Shown here one piece after another: positions 8,711-17,745 of a stretch of DNA of 64,000 nt. Origin of the DNA: Streptomyces sp. XD-27 (lineage in GTDB: Bacteria > Actinomycetota > Actinomycetes > Streptomycetales > Streptomycetaceae); assembly GCF_030553055.1 (NCBI RefSeq), contig NZ_CP130713.1:930001-994000 (forward strand). Reading direction: 5' to 3'. Positions within the stretch are counted from its first letter, which is position 1. Each line of letters opens with the position of its first letter. The position numbers and the translations under genes were made by a program. Under the pieces are notes generated by a model that was given only the letters and a program-made list of their open reading frames with translations, had not been told where the DNA came from and did not search any database.

Positions 8711-10756
8711 TCAGGAGGCGCGCTGAAGGGTCCACTTCTGGTAGCCCTCGTTGTTCTGCTTCTGCAGTTCGAGCAGCCAACCGCCGTAATACCAGCGCTT
8801 GCTGACGCCCAGGACGAGCGAGGAGCCATGCGGCTGGAGCACGTGCGAGCCGTCTCCGGCGCTCTTCAGGTGCCACTTCTGGGACGCGGCCCCGCTGCAC
8901 GGCTGCTGGGCGACGTACGCGCCCGCGGCGTCGGAGGAGAACTGCAGGCACTTGCCGGACGCCGCCGACGTGACGTTCACGGCGCCGCCGCCGGCATCCT
9001 TGAAGGTCCACTGCTGGTTGGCGTAGCCGTGGCGCTGGTAGGCGATGGCGACCGTGCCGTTCTGCGTGGAGCCGCCCCACATGTCGGCGGCCTGCCCGGT
9101 GAGGGAGTTGACCATCACGTACTTCGTCCCCGGCCGGGTGGGCGTGTCGCCGTCGGAGGCGACGAGGGTGCGGAAGGTGCCGGCGGGGCCCGGCTGCGAG
9201 GTCTTGCCGCCGGAGTCACGCGTGGCGACGGCGATCTTGTACGAGGTGTCGGGCGTCAGCCGGACGACGCGGATCGCGGTGTCGTTGACCTTGGCGAGTT
9301 CGCTGCCGTTGAGGAAGACCGTGTAGCCCGCGGCCGAGGGCACCTTGGTCCAGCTCACCACGGCGGAGTTGGCGGTGATCTGGGTGACCTTGGCGGCGGG
9401 GCCGGTGCTCGGGTCGGGCGTGGACGTCGGGGACGGCGTCGGCGTGGGCGTGCCGGTCGGATCCGGGTCGGGGTTGGGGTCGGTGTTGCCACCGCCGGCT
9501 ATCAGGAAGCGGTTGTTGGCGATGTTCCAGTGGGTGGCCAGGTAGCTGCCGGGCTTCGGGGCCGTGTTGAAGTAGTCGTCGTGGCGGCAGTCGAGCCGCG
9601 CGTCAGCCGCGCGGTCGGGGCACACGGTCTTCATCTGCGGGTAGTTCGGCGAGTCCGAGTAGCACATGATGTCCCACTCGTCCACGCAGTGGCCGCCGCC
9701 GCTGGTGTTCGGGGCGCTGTTGTTGACCGCGCCGAGGTTGTGGCCCAGTTCGTGGGCGGGCGTCGAGCCGCCCCAGCAGCCCGAGTCCGTACGTCCGTAG
9801 GAGGGGCCGAAGTTGCTGAGGTTCTCCTGCCCGGGGCGCTCGTCACCGTTGAAGGAGCCGATGCCGCAGTAGACGTTGGTGTCCGCGAAGATCATGTACT
9901 TGCGGTCGCGGCGGTTGAAGCCCTTGGCGGACAGCGCGTTGTTGGTCGAGCCGAACTCGCTCAGGGCGCCGGACGAGACCTCGACGTCCAGGACGTTGGC
10001 GGTGCAGTCGGAGTCGGTGACGAACCGGATGTGGCGGTTGCCGCCGGTCTCCTTGGCGCTCTCGTTGTAGATGACGTCGGACTCGGCGGCCCACTTCTTG
10101 AACGAGGCCACGTACTGCGCGAATCGGCTGCTTCCGGGGCCGTGCACGTAGAGCACCTGGACGCGGTTGCCCGAGGAGCCGTCGCCCTCGCAGACGACCT
10201 TGGAACCGGCGTCGGCCTTGGCGCCGGTGGCCGAGCCGGAAGCGGCCGCGGCGGGCCGGTCCGACTCACCGGTACGCGCGTCGAGCGCCGGCATGCCGCC
10301 GGGCAGTACGTCGGAGGCCGCCGGGGTGGTGCTCGTGCCGCCCTTCAGTGCCGGGCGCGGGGCGGTCTGCCGTACCGCGGGCGGGGCGTCCTTGGTGATG
10401 TCGACGCCCTTCGGCGGGGCGTCCGGGCCGTGCGTGCACAGCTTCGCCTTGGTCTCGGAGACGACGTAGACGCCGACGCAGGGGTCGCCCTCAGGGGCCG
10501 GCTTGAGCCCCTCGTAGACCATGCCGCGCCGCTCGTTGCTGTTCGGGACCTCGGTGAGCGGCTCCGGCGGCGTCTCGTAGAGCGGTTCCGCACCGGGCGT
10601 CGGCCGGTGCGCGGCGCTCGGCCGGTCGTCGGTGTTGGCCGATCCGATGCTGACCACGCCGACGGCGATCCCGGCGGCGGCCGCGGTCGCGGCGGCCACC
10701 AGCGCCAGGCGGCGCTTGGCTTTGCCGCGCCGGTGTGTCGAGCGTCTTCTTTCCAT
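8711..10756 (-). CDS. Secreted metalloprotease with fibronectin III and ricin-type lectin domains
   Basis: The 681-residue product starts at the ATG at 10756 with a twin-Arg-like basic run (ERRRSTHRRGKAKRR) and a hydrophobic segment. The protease domain has the zincin motif HELGHNLGAVNN (335-346) and a following DIMCY Met-turn-like sequence, plus many Cys. A single FN3 domain (near TQITANSAVVSWTKV) and a C-terminal ricin B-type lectin with repeated QxW motifs (NQQWTF, SQKWHL, YQKWTL) follow. It should be exported and target a glycan-bearing substrate. The usual third His of HExxHxxGxxH is Asn, so zinc is completed by another residue. Confidence 0.85.
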   Translation of the reverse strand: MERRRSTHRRGKAKRRLALVAAATAAAAGIAVGVVSIGSANTDDRPSAAHRPTPGAEPLYETPPEPLTEVPNSNERRGMVYEGLKPAPEGDPCVGVYVVSETKAKLCTHGPDAPPKGVDITKDAPPAVRQTAPRPALKGGTSTTPAASDVLPGGMPALDARTGESDRPAAAASGSATGAKADAGSKVVCEGDGSSGNRVQVLYVHGPGSSRFAQYVASFKKWAAESDVIYNESAKETGGNRHIRFVTDSDCTANVLDVEVSSGALSEFGSTNNALSAKGFNRRDRKYMIFADTNVYCGIGSFNGDERPGQENLSNFGPSYGRTDSGCWGGSTPAHELGHNLGAVNNSAPNTSGGGHCVDEWDIMCYSDSPNYPQMKTVCPDRAADARLDCRHDDYFNTAPKPGSYLATHWNIANNRFLIAGGGNTDPNPDPDPTGTPTPTPSPTSTPDPSTGPAAKVTQITANSAVVSWTKVPSAAGYTVFLNGSELAKVNDTAIRVVRLTPDTSYKIAVATRDSGGKTSQPGPAGTFRTLVASDGDTPTRPGTKYVMVNSLTGQAADMWGGSTQNGTVAIAYQRHGYANQQWTFKDAGGGAVNVTSAASGKCLQFSSDAAGAYVAQQPCSGAASQKWHLKSAGDGSHVLQPHGSSLVLGVSKRWYYGGWLLELQKQNNEGYQKWTLQRAS

Positions 10757-10901
10757 GAGGGAATCCCGTCTGTACTCGTGTGGGGATGGGAGTGGAGGGA
10801 TGGCTGAGGAGGTGCCGGGACGAGCGCCGGGCACTCAGGGACCGGGCAGGGCGCGGCCGCCGGTGACGCCTACGGCAGACGGCGGGCGGGCGCGCCGCTG
10901 C

Positions 10902-12626
10902 TCAGCGGGTGGCGAAGACCTGGGTCCACAGGGGGCCGCCGGAGTCGTCGGTGACGCCGACTCCGATCTCGGTCACGTCGCAGTTGAGGATGTTCTGCCG
11001 ATGTCCGGGGCTGTTCATCCAGGAGTCCATGACGGTCCGCGGGCTCTGCTGGCCCGCGGCGATGTTCTCGCCGTAGGTCTGCCACTGGTATCCGGCGGCG
11101 GTGATCCGCTCGCCGGGCCCGGAGCCGTCCGGCTCGGTGTGGTCGAAGTAGTGGCGTGCCGCCATGTCGTCCGAGTGCCGCTGGGCGGCGGTGGTGAGCT
11201 GGTCGTTGGGGCGCACCGGCGCGCATCCGGCCTTCGCCCGCTCGGCGTTGACCAGGGCCGTCACCTGCTGCGCGAGGCGCGCCCGCGGGTCCGCGGCCTG
11301 GGTCGCCCGCGGGGTCGGGCTCGGCGTGGGGCGGGCCGTGGGCGTGGCCGGGGCGGTCTTCGTGGGGCGCGGGGAGGGTGGCGTCGTGTGCGGCGCCTTG
11401 GTGACCGGGCGCCGCGTGGGCTCGTCGGAGCGGCTGGCGGGCTCGGTGGTCTTCCGCTGGGGGGTGGACGGGGTCGCGGAGGGGAGCCGGTCGGCGAGCG
11501 GCGCGGCGTGCGGGGCCCCGCTCTCCACGCGCTCGTCCTCGTTCCCGGGAAGGTTGAGGACGAAGGCGGCCCCTCCCACCGCCATGACGAGCGCCGCGGC
11601 GCCTACGGCCTTGCCCCCCGTACGCGGACGGCGGTGCGTGCGGTGCCGGCCGGCGCGCGACATGACGTGGGTGTCTGCGGGGTGCGCGGGCGGGGCGCCG
11701 GCTGGAGAGATGGCGCTCGCGGGCGGTGCTCCGGCAGAGGTGACGACGGGGTCCGCGGGCGACGCCCCGGCGGCCATGGGCGACGCCCCGGCGGCCGTGG
11801 GCGAGGCGTACGCCGCGGGGGCGATGGCGGGTGACGCGGCGTCACTCGCCCGCCACCGCAGCAGGGCCCCGGCGATGGGGACGAGCCCCAACGCGACCAG
11901 CAGCCCCTCGGCCGGGACCAGCGCGGACCAGTGGCCGGAGCAGTCGGCACAGCCCCGTGCGTGCCGGGCGATCCGCTTGCGCCACAGGGCGGAGGGGACC
12001 CCGTCCCAGAGGCCGACCAGCTGCTCCAGCTCGCCGCAGCGGGGTGTGGCGCCGAGGGCGCGCACCACGACCCGGGCGGTCTCCAGCTGCTCCTTGGTGC
12101 GCTGCACGCGTACGGCGGCGTGCTGCGGGGGGAGTTCGAGGGCGGTGGCGACCTCGGCGCGGGTCAGCTCGCCCGCGGCCTCCAGCCACCACAGGGAGAG
12201 CACCTGCCGCTGGTCGTCGTCGAGCCAGCGCGTCGCCTCGGCGACCTCCTTGCGCTGGCCTTCGAGTCCCAGCCGCACAATCGTCGCATCTGCGAAGTCC
12301 GGTGCGGGGGCGGCCACTTCGTGGACCTCCCGAAGGCCACCGATCGGAGCGTCACGGTGCTCCTGCTGCCAGTGGCTGCGTATCTGGTTCATCGTGATCG
12401 ACACGAGCCAGGAGCGGAAGCAGGCCGCGTCACGCAACCCGTCGAGGCCGTTGAGCGCCCGGATCATCGTCTCCTGCACCACGTCGTCGACGTCCGCGTG
12501 CCCTTTCAGGGCACGGCCGACGATGTTGTAGACCAACGGCAGACACGTGGCGACGAGTTCATCCTGCGCGCCTGTGTCACCGGTTCGCGCGGCTTCGACG
12601 AGCCGCACTCCGACCTCACTGTCCAC
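10902..12626 (-). CDS. Sigma-70 family factor fused to zinc-finger segment, membrane helix and CAP domain
   Basis: The GTG at 12626 lies behind a purine-rich site and gives 574 residues. Region sigma-2 covers about 24-90 (DVDDVVQETMIRAL) and sigma-4 about 125-185. Then comes H222-x3-C226-x2-C229, the anti-sigma zinc-finger spacing, and a hydrophobic stretch at 241-257. A Pro/Ala linker, a clear membrane helix at 341-359 and a Thr/Pro linker lead to a CAP/SCP domain (450-574: HSDDMAARHYFDHTEPDG, YGENIA, HRQNIL). It appears to combine sigma factor, regulator and surface domain in one chain. The open frame extends upstream but without family similarity. Confidence 0.85.
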   Translation of the reverse strand: MDSEVGVRLVEAARTGDTGAQDELVATCLPLVYNIVGRALKGHADVDDVVQETMIRALNGLDGLRDAACFRSWLVSITMNQIRSHWQQEHRDAPIGGLREVHEVAAPAPDFADATIVRLGLEGQRKEVAEATRWLDDDQRQVLSLWWLEAAGELTRAEVATALELPPQHAAVRVQRTKEQLETARVVVRALGATPRCGELEQLVGLWDGVPSALWRKRIARHARGCADCSGHWSALVPAEGLLVALGLVPIAGALLRWRASDAASPAIAPAAYASPTAAGASPMAAGASPADPVVTSAGAPPASAISPAGAPPAHPADTHVMSRAGRHRTHRRPRTGGKAVGAAALVMAVGGAAFVLNLPGNEDERVESGAPHAAPLADRLPSATPSTPQRKTTEPASRSDEPTRRPVTKAPHTTPPSPRPTKTAPATPTARPTPSPTPRATQAADPRARLAQQVTALVNAERAKAGCAPVRPNDQLTTAAQRHSDDMAARHYFDHTEPDGSGPGERITAAGYQWQTYGENIAAGQQSPRTVMDSWMNSPGHRQNILNCDVTEIGVGVTDDSGGPLWTQVFATR

Positions 12627-13096
12627 GCTCCGCGCCCCTCTTCCTGTGCCCGACTCGGATACGTCCGATACCTGGGAGACCTGAGGGCGATCATCAGATA
12701 ACAAGAATTTGCTGAGGAGAAGCTGTGGAGATCCTTTGGGCGCCGCGGACCCCCTGGACGGCACTGCGGGCCGACCCCCCGCCCCGTTCCGCCCGGCACG
12801 GAGAAAGCGCAGCTCAGGACGGATGTTCGAGAGGGCACTTCGGCCGGGCCGGATCACCGGAACACCCAACTGGTGTGACTTAAAACACAGTTTACGGAGG
12901 CCGCTCGCTGCGGCCTCCCCGCCCTCGGACGGAGCCCGGAACCGCCGCCACTTGTCCAGAGCCGAGTTCAAGACAGTTCTGCGCATGTTCCGTTGGAACT
13001 TGCCAAAACCCACACCGGAGGCGAGCACCATGCGTAACGTCATGGTCACCGCGATGCCGTCCGCATCAGCGCGCCGTGCGGGGAGGGGAGTCACGC
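12627..13096. promoter_or_regulatory. Divergent intergenic region with three small inverted repeats
   Basis: About 470 bases separate the sigma-CAP gene from the Roadblock cluster. Inverted repeats are seen at 12862-12876 (ACACC/GGTGT), 12896-12918 (GGAGGCCGC/GCGGCCTCC) and 12987-12999 (GTTCC/GGAAC). The first is followed by a rare AT-rich patch. I see no confident -35/-10 pair. The positions suit operators or a leader hairpin, but no assignment can be made. Confidence 0.35.
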
Positions 13097-13125
13097 GTGC
13101 CAGGAATCGACGAGTGCCTGCTTGA
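13030..13125 (+). CDS. Possible 31-codon upstream ORF
   Basis: An ATG nine bases after a GGAGG site opens a 31-codon frame (MRNVMVTAMPSASARR...) that ends inside the first Roadblock gene, whose start at 13097 it overlaps in another frame. It could be a leader peptide that couples translation, or simply chance. Basic and low-complexity; no family seen. Confidence 0.2.
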   Translation: MRNVMVTAMPSASARRAGRGVTRARNRRVPA

Positions 13126-13483
13126 GGCCATGGCGCTGCCGGGTGCGCGGGGCGCGGCCGTCATCGACTGGGTCAGCGGGCTGGCGCTCGGCACCGTCGG
13201 GGAGTGTCCGGGCGGCGACGGCGAGGCCGGTGCCGTGGAGACAGCGGAGTTCGCCCGGATGGCCGCCGAGCACACCGCGTTCGCCCCCGCGGAGGCGGGC
13301 AAGGGCCTCCCGGTCCAGGACGTCATCGTCACCACAGGCGACGGCTTCCATCTGCTCTGCTTCGTCGAGACCTGCTTCGACAGCAGCGTCTTCCTCCATC
13401 TGTGGCTCGACCGGGAGACGGGCAACCTCGCCCTCGCCCGGCTGAGGTTGCAGAACCTGGCCGAGCGCCTGGTGCTCGCATGA
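13097..13483 (+). CDS. Roadblock/LC7-like protein 1
   Basis: The GTG at 13097 follows a GGGAGGGGAG site and gives 128 residues. It is a paralogue of the gene at 14835: both share GA.GxAxxDxxSGxALGTxG near the start, a central QDVIVTTGDGFHLL-type strand and an L-x-LDxxxxNLAxARLxL C-terminal helix. Roadblock proteins bind or regulate small GTPases (for example MglB) and form dimers. Its stop overlaps the next start by four bases, so the genes are translationally coupled. Confidence 0.65.
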   Translation: MPGIDECLLEAMALPGARGAAVIDWVSGLALGTVGECPGGDGEAGAVETAEFARMAAEHTAFAPAEAGKGLPVQDVIVTTGDGFHLLCFVETCFDSSVFLHLWLDRETGNLALARLRLQNLAERLVLA

Positions 13484-14244
13484 CGAGCGAGGTCTCCGCG
13501 CTGCTCGCCCGGTTGACCACCGAGCGCGCCACGGGCGCGCTGCTGCGGGACACCGGCACCCTCTATCTCGCCGACGGCGCGGTCGTCCACGCCGAGAGCC
13601 CCGCCGCCCCCGGCCTGGACGCGCTGCTCACCCACGGCGGACGGCTGTCCGCCGAGGGGTGGCAGGAGGCCGTCGACCGGGCGGGGGCACGGCGGCGGGT
13701 CGCCCGGTATCTGGTGGACCAGGGCCATGTCTCCAGCGGCGAGTTGGAGATCTGCCATCTCGCCGCGCTGTTCGACGCCGCCTTCTTCGCCCTGGCCCCG
13801 GACAGCGGACCGGCCCGCTTCCGCCAGGGCGCCGCCCACTGGCTCGGCCCCGTACGGCCCGTGCCGGTCCCGGCCGTGGAGCGGGAGACCCGGCGCCGCA
13901 GGGAGCTGCTGCACCGGCTCTGGCCGCGGCCGGAGGTCGACACCGCGCCGGTGGTGGCGGTTCCGGCCGCCGGCGGCCCGGCCATGACCCTCCGTCAGCG
14001 GGCCGTACTGGCCGCCGCGGACGGCGTACGGACCGCCACCGGCATCGCCTGGCTGCTGGGACGCCCGGCGTTCCACACCCTGCTGGACGTACGGCGCCTG
14101 GCCGCCGCCGGGCGCGTACGGACGCCGCCCGCGGCCGCCCCGCCCCCCGCTCCCACGCTTCCCGCCTGGGTCGCCGACATCTCCACCGACCCGGACGTCG
14201 CCCTGTTGCACCGGCTTCGTGACGCTTTGGAGGCTCGTCTGTGA
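13480..14244 (+). CDS. DUF4388 (PATAN)-like protein
   Basis: Starts at an ATG overlapping the previous stop (ATGA); 254 residues. The N-terminus matches the DUF4388 pattern, with ERATGALLRDTGTLYLADG and VHAESPAAPGLDALL. Residues 150-254 include a winged-helix-like stretch (VLAAADGVRTATGIAWLLG). DUF4388 domains occur beside Roadblock, response-regulator and GTPase proteins in bacterial polarity and signalling systems. It probably works with the flanking Roadblock proteins, but no GTPase gene is nearby. Confidence 0.6.
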   Translation: MTSEVSALLARLTTERATGALLRDTGTLYLADGAVVHAESPAAPGLDALLTHGGRLSAEGWQEAVDRAGARRRVARYLVDQGHVSSGELEICHLAALFDAAFFALAPDSGPARFRQGAAHWLGPVRPVPVPAVERETRRRRELLHRLWPRPEVDTAPVVAVPAAGGPAMTLRQRAVLAAADGVRTATGIAWLLGRPAFHTLLDVRRLAAAGRVRTPPAAAPPPAPTLPAWVADISTDPDVALLHRLRDALEARL

Positions 14245-14281
14245 TGTCACGGTCCGTCCGCACGGCACCGTCCGCGCTCTC

Positions 14282-14730
14282 ATGAAGCGCGTCCTGAGAC
14301 AACGCTCCGAGAGGAGGCAGCTGTTGGCGGCAGAGCCCGAAGTGCTCGACGAACTGCGGCGCCTGCGGGTACGCGTCCCGCATCTCACCGCCGCCCTGGC
14401 GGCCACGGTCGACGGCCTGGTCCTGGCCCAGGACACCCCGGCGGCGGAGGCCGCGGGGGTGGAGGCGGAAGGGGTGGCCGCCATGACGGCGGCGGCCCTG
14501 GGCGTCGCCCTGCGGCTGACGGACGCCACCGACCAGGGGAGTTCCGGGAACTGCTGATCCGAGGCGAGCACGGCTACGTCGCCACATACGCGGCGGGGGC
14601 GGCGGCCGTCGTCACCGTACTGGCCGGACCGCGGACCAACATCGGCCGCCTGCACCTGGAGGCCCGCCGCGCCGGCGCCCGCATCGGCGAGCTGGTCGAC
14701 GCCGCACTGGCGCGCCGGGAACCCGCCTGA
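14282..14730 (+). pseudogene. Roadblock/LC7 protein 2, frame broken by one missing base
   Basis: As written, the frame from 14282 stops at 14557 with the tail DQGSSGNC. Adding one G to the GGGG at 14536-14539 joins it to FRELLIRGEHGYVATY and on to a stop at 14730, giving an integral 149-codon Roadblock protein. That exact repair argues for a sequencing undercall or a very recent mutation. The start is uncertain: ATG 14282 has no ribosome site, while a TTG at 14324 has GAGGAGG at ideal spacing. This is the most classical Roadblock member of the cluster. Confidence 0.75.
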
Positions 14731-14834
14731 CCCCGCCCGCCCCCGCGCCCCGGCCGCCCCCGCCCCCGGCCCCCCTCCGGCCCCTCCCCCTCCACCACAC
14801 GCAGACCCAACCCGGAAAGGACACCCGACTGATC

Positions 14835-15206
14835 ATGGCCAACACGGAATCCGCGCTGAAGGAAGCGATGACCATCGAGGGCGCGCTGGGAACCGCCCTC
14901 GTGGACTACGCGAGCGGCATGGCCCTCGGCACGCTCGGAGGCGGCAAGGAGCTCGACCTGACCGTGGCCGCGGCCGCCAACACCGACGTCGTGCGCGCCA
15001 AGGTGCGAGCCATGGAACTCCTCGGTCTGAACGACGAGATCGAGGACATCCTGATCACCCTCGGCAGCCAGTACCACCTGATCCGGCTGCTGAAAGGCCG
15101 CAACAGCGGCGGGCTCTTCCTGTATCTGGCCCTGGACAAGGCGCGGGCCAACCTGGCGATGGCCCGGCTCCAGCTGAGGCGGATCGAGGCCGAGCTGGAG
15201 GTCTGA
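14835..15206 (+). CDS. Roadblock/LC7-like protein 3
   Basis: A 123-residue paralogue of the protein at 13097, starting MANTESALKEAMTIEG after a GGAAAGGA site. It contains ALVDYASGMALGTLGG, a central EDILITLGSQYHLIRLL strand and the C-terminal KARANLAMARLQLRRIE helix. It closes the Roadblock run and is followed at once by a strong stem-loop, so the four genes look like one transcription unit despite the 104-base C-rich gap before this one. Confidence 0.75.
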   Translation: MANTESALKEAMTIEGALGTALVDYASGMALGTLGGGKELDLTVAAAANTDVVRAKVRAMELLGLNDEIEDILITLGSQYHLIRLLKGRNSGGLFLYLALDKARANLAMARLQLRRIEAELEV

Positions 15207-15220
15207 TCGCCCGCCGACCG

Positions 15221-15260
15221 GCGGGGCGCCCGGCCATCTCCCCTGCGCCGGGCGCCCCGC
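15221..15260 (+). terminator. Stem-loop after the Roadblock cluster
   Basis: GCGGGGCGCCCGGC and its near-perfect complement GCCGGGCGCCCCGC flank a 12-base loop, 14 bases after the stop. It sits before the convergent DUF418 gene and may serve both directions. Confidence 0.7.
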
Positions 15261-15365
15261 CCCCGCGCTCTCGACGGTCTCCGCCCTGTGCGCGAGGGCG
15301 CGGTGCGCGGAAGTCAGCGCGGTGCGGTGCAGTGCGCAGGAGTCAGCGCGGTACGTGCACGGGAG

Positions 15366-16624
15366 TCAGCGCCGCAGCAGTCGCTTCTGTATCGACTCCA
15401 ACGGTCCGTGCTCGAACCGCCGCAGCCACAGGCTCGCCCCCATCACGAGCACCAGGCATATCGCCGCCCACAGACCCATCACCCACCACGGGCCGCTGTC
15501 CGCCCAACGGGATGCCAGGCCGAGGCCGATGCCATAGCAGGCCAGCATGGCGAGCAGGTTCTGCAGGACGTAGCAGGACAGGGCCGTGCGGCCGACGGAG
15601 GCCAGGGCGGAGGCCAGTGGGCCCGGGTGACGGCGCCGGTCCATCACCATGCCGATCAGGCCGAGGTAGCCGATCGCCAGGACCGGCGCCGCCCCGTACC
15701 GCTCCAGGAGGAAGAAGTCCGAACCGCCCAGGGCGGCCAAGGCGTTGACGGGTATGCCGATCCCCAGCCCCCACCCGGCCAGCCGCCGCCGTATGCGCCG
15801 CCCCGCCGCATCGTCCTGAAACGCCCCGGCCCTGAAGAGCCGCACGCCGAGCAGGAACAGGAACACCAACAGCGCGAAGGAGAGCACCGGTTCCGCGCGC
15901 AGCACCATGGCATGCGACAGCCGGAAGGCGACCTGGTCCGCGTAGCCCCCCTCGGCGTAGAGCGCGACGGCATCGGCGTCGGGGCCTCCACCCGTCCCGT
16001 CGCCCGTCCCGCCACCCGCCCCGTCGCCCGAGGCGAGCAGCGTGGCGGCCGTGAGCAGCGCCATCGCCAGCACGTGGACCGCGCCCATGGCGATCCACGT
16101 GACGCGCTGGGCCCACGCGGAACGCGTGAGCAGCCAGGCCACCAGCAACGCGACCACCGCGTAGCCCATCAGCACATCCCACGCGAAGACGAGGACGAAG
16201 TGCACGGTCCCCTCGGCGAAGAGGAACAGCGCCCGCCACGTGTACCGGCCGGGCCACGGCTGCCCGCGCTTGGCGGCCGACCGGAACTGGATGGCCAGCC
16301 CGACGCCGAAGAGGATCGTCAGCATCGACAGGAACTTGCCGTTCGCGAGGGACCGGAAGACCGTCTCCGCGATCCCGGCCGGAGATGACGCGTCGGCCCC
16401 CGACGACGCTCCGGCGTCCCCGCTGAGGAGGCCCCACTCGCCGCCCGGCCCGGCGAATATCCAGACGTTGCTCATCAACGTCCCGAGAATCGCCACCCCG
16501 CGCAGCACGTCCAGCAACGGCAGGCGCCCCCGTGCCCCGCCGCCCGCGCCCCCGCCCCCGGTGGCCCCTCCGCCACCGCGACCTCCGCCACCGCGACCGC
16601 CCGCGTCCCTGTGTGCTCGGCCAT
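15366..16624 (-). CDS. DUF418 multi-spanning membrane protein
   Basis: DUF418 proteins begin with the signature seen here, RLPLLDVLRGVAILGTLMSNV, and have about ten membrane helices; function unproven. As written, the frame runs back to an ATG at 16703 through an odd Gly-rich leader. I prefer the ATG at 16624 (MAEHTGTRAVAVAE), which has GGGGAG upstream and nearly pure G/C third positions, joined to the main frame by one extra base in the CCCCC at 16527-16531. That gives 419 residues. If no base is missing, the protein is 445 residues from 16703. Confidence 0.75.
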
Positions 16625-16767
16625 CCCGACTCCCCGTGATGTTCGCTTTCCCACCATCGTCCGGGCGTTCGGGGCCGGATTCGTCATCCGCAGCGGCGAA
16701 CATCCACTACATCCTTCGATGCACATCCGCGCCGGGTTCCCACGGGGACAGGACCTACGATGGCCCG

Positions 16768-17693
16768 ATGACCACGGTGTTGATCATCGGTGCGGGTGAC
16801 ATGGGCGAGCGGGTCGCGGACGGGCTGGCCGCCGGCGGCCGGGTGCGGCGCGTGCTGGTGGCGGGCCGATCGTCCGCGGGCGATGCCGTCGCGGCGACCG
16901 TGGCCAGCGCCCGCGACTGCCTGGTCGAGGCGGTCCGGCTCGACGCGTCCCGGCCGGACGAGGTCGCCAACTCCCGCTCATCCTGTCCGTCATGCGGGCC
17001 GTCCGCGAAGCCGGCCACACCGGGCCGGTGGCGAACCTGTCCTTCCCGGACGTGACCGGCCCGATCCTGGCCCGCCTCGACCTGGCGCCCACCGTCGGCC
17101 TCGGGAACGCCGCCATGATCCAGCTGCGGGTACGCGCCGCCCTGCGCGCCGCGCACCCCGACCGGCCCGCGCCGCTGATCCGCGTACTCGGGCACCACGC
17201 CCAGGTGTTCGACGTCATGCAAGCGCGTCAGCCCGCCGACCCGGAGCAGCGATGCCGGGTCTATCTCGGCGAGGGCGGGCAGCGGGACGACTCGCTGGCC
17301 TACCAGGCACCACCGCTCGCGCCCGGCCCGCGCTACAACGCCGTCACCGGGGCCGCGGTCGTCCCGGTCCTCGAAGCGCTGCTGCCCGGGGCCGCCCCGC
17401 TGCGCCACTCCACCGCCGCTCCGGCGGGCCTGCCGGGCGGATACCCGGTCCGCATAGCCGACGGCCGCGTCGCCCTGGATCTCCCGCCGGGACTCTCCGA
17501 AGCGGAGGCGATCGCCTTCAACGAGCGCATGGCCGGCGGCGACGGTGTCGATCGCATCGACGACGACGGCACCGTCCACCTCACCGCCGCCAGCCACCAG
17601 GCCGTCGCCGGGATCGCGCCGGACCTGGCCGATCCCCTGGCGATCGCCGACCTCGCGGAGCGGGCCGCCCGGCTCGACTCCGTACTCGCCTGA
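16768..17693 (+). pseudogene. Saccharopine-dehydrogenase-like oxidoreductase, internally deleted
   Basis: The first 60 codons encode a Rossmann start (TTVLIIGAGDMGERVADGL) and VRLDASRPDEVA. The frame then changes at about 16970, where it resumes as LPLILSVMRAVREAGHTGPVANLSFPD and runs to 17693. Relatives normally have about 50 more residues between these blocks, covering the rest of the nucleotide-binding fold, so this is a deletion with frame loss rather than a single-base slip. The start looks leaderless, with a TACGAT -10-like box seven bases before the ATG. Confidence 0.65.
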
Positions 17694-17745
17694 ACAGGGC
17701 TTGCGTACGGGCTGCCGCCGGTCACCGCGAACACGGTCACCCCGC

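Noticed and set aside
15366..16703. Gly-rich extracellular domain on the DUF418 protein
   Set aside because: Explained better by a missing base; third-position bias favours the other frame.
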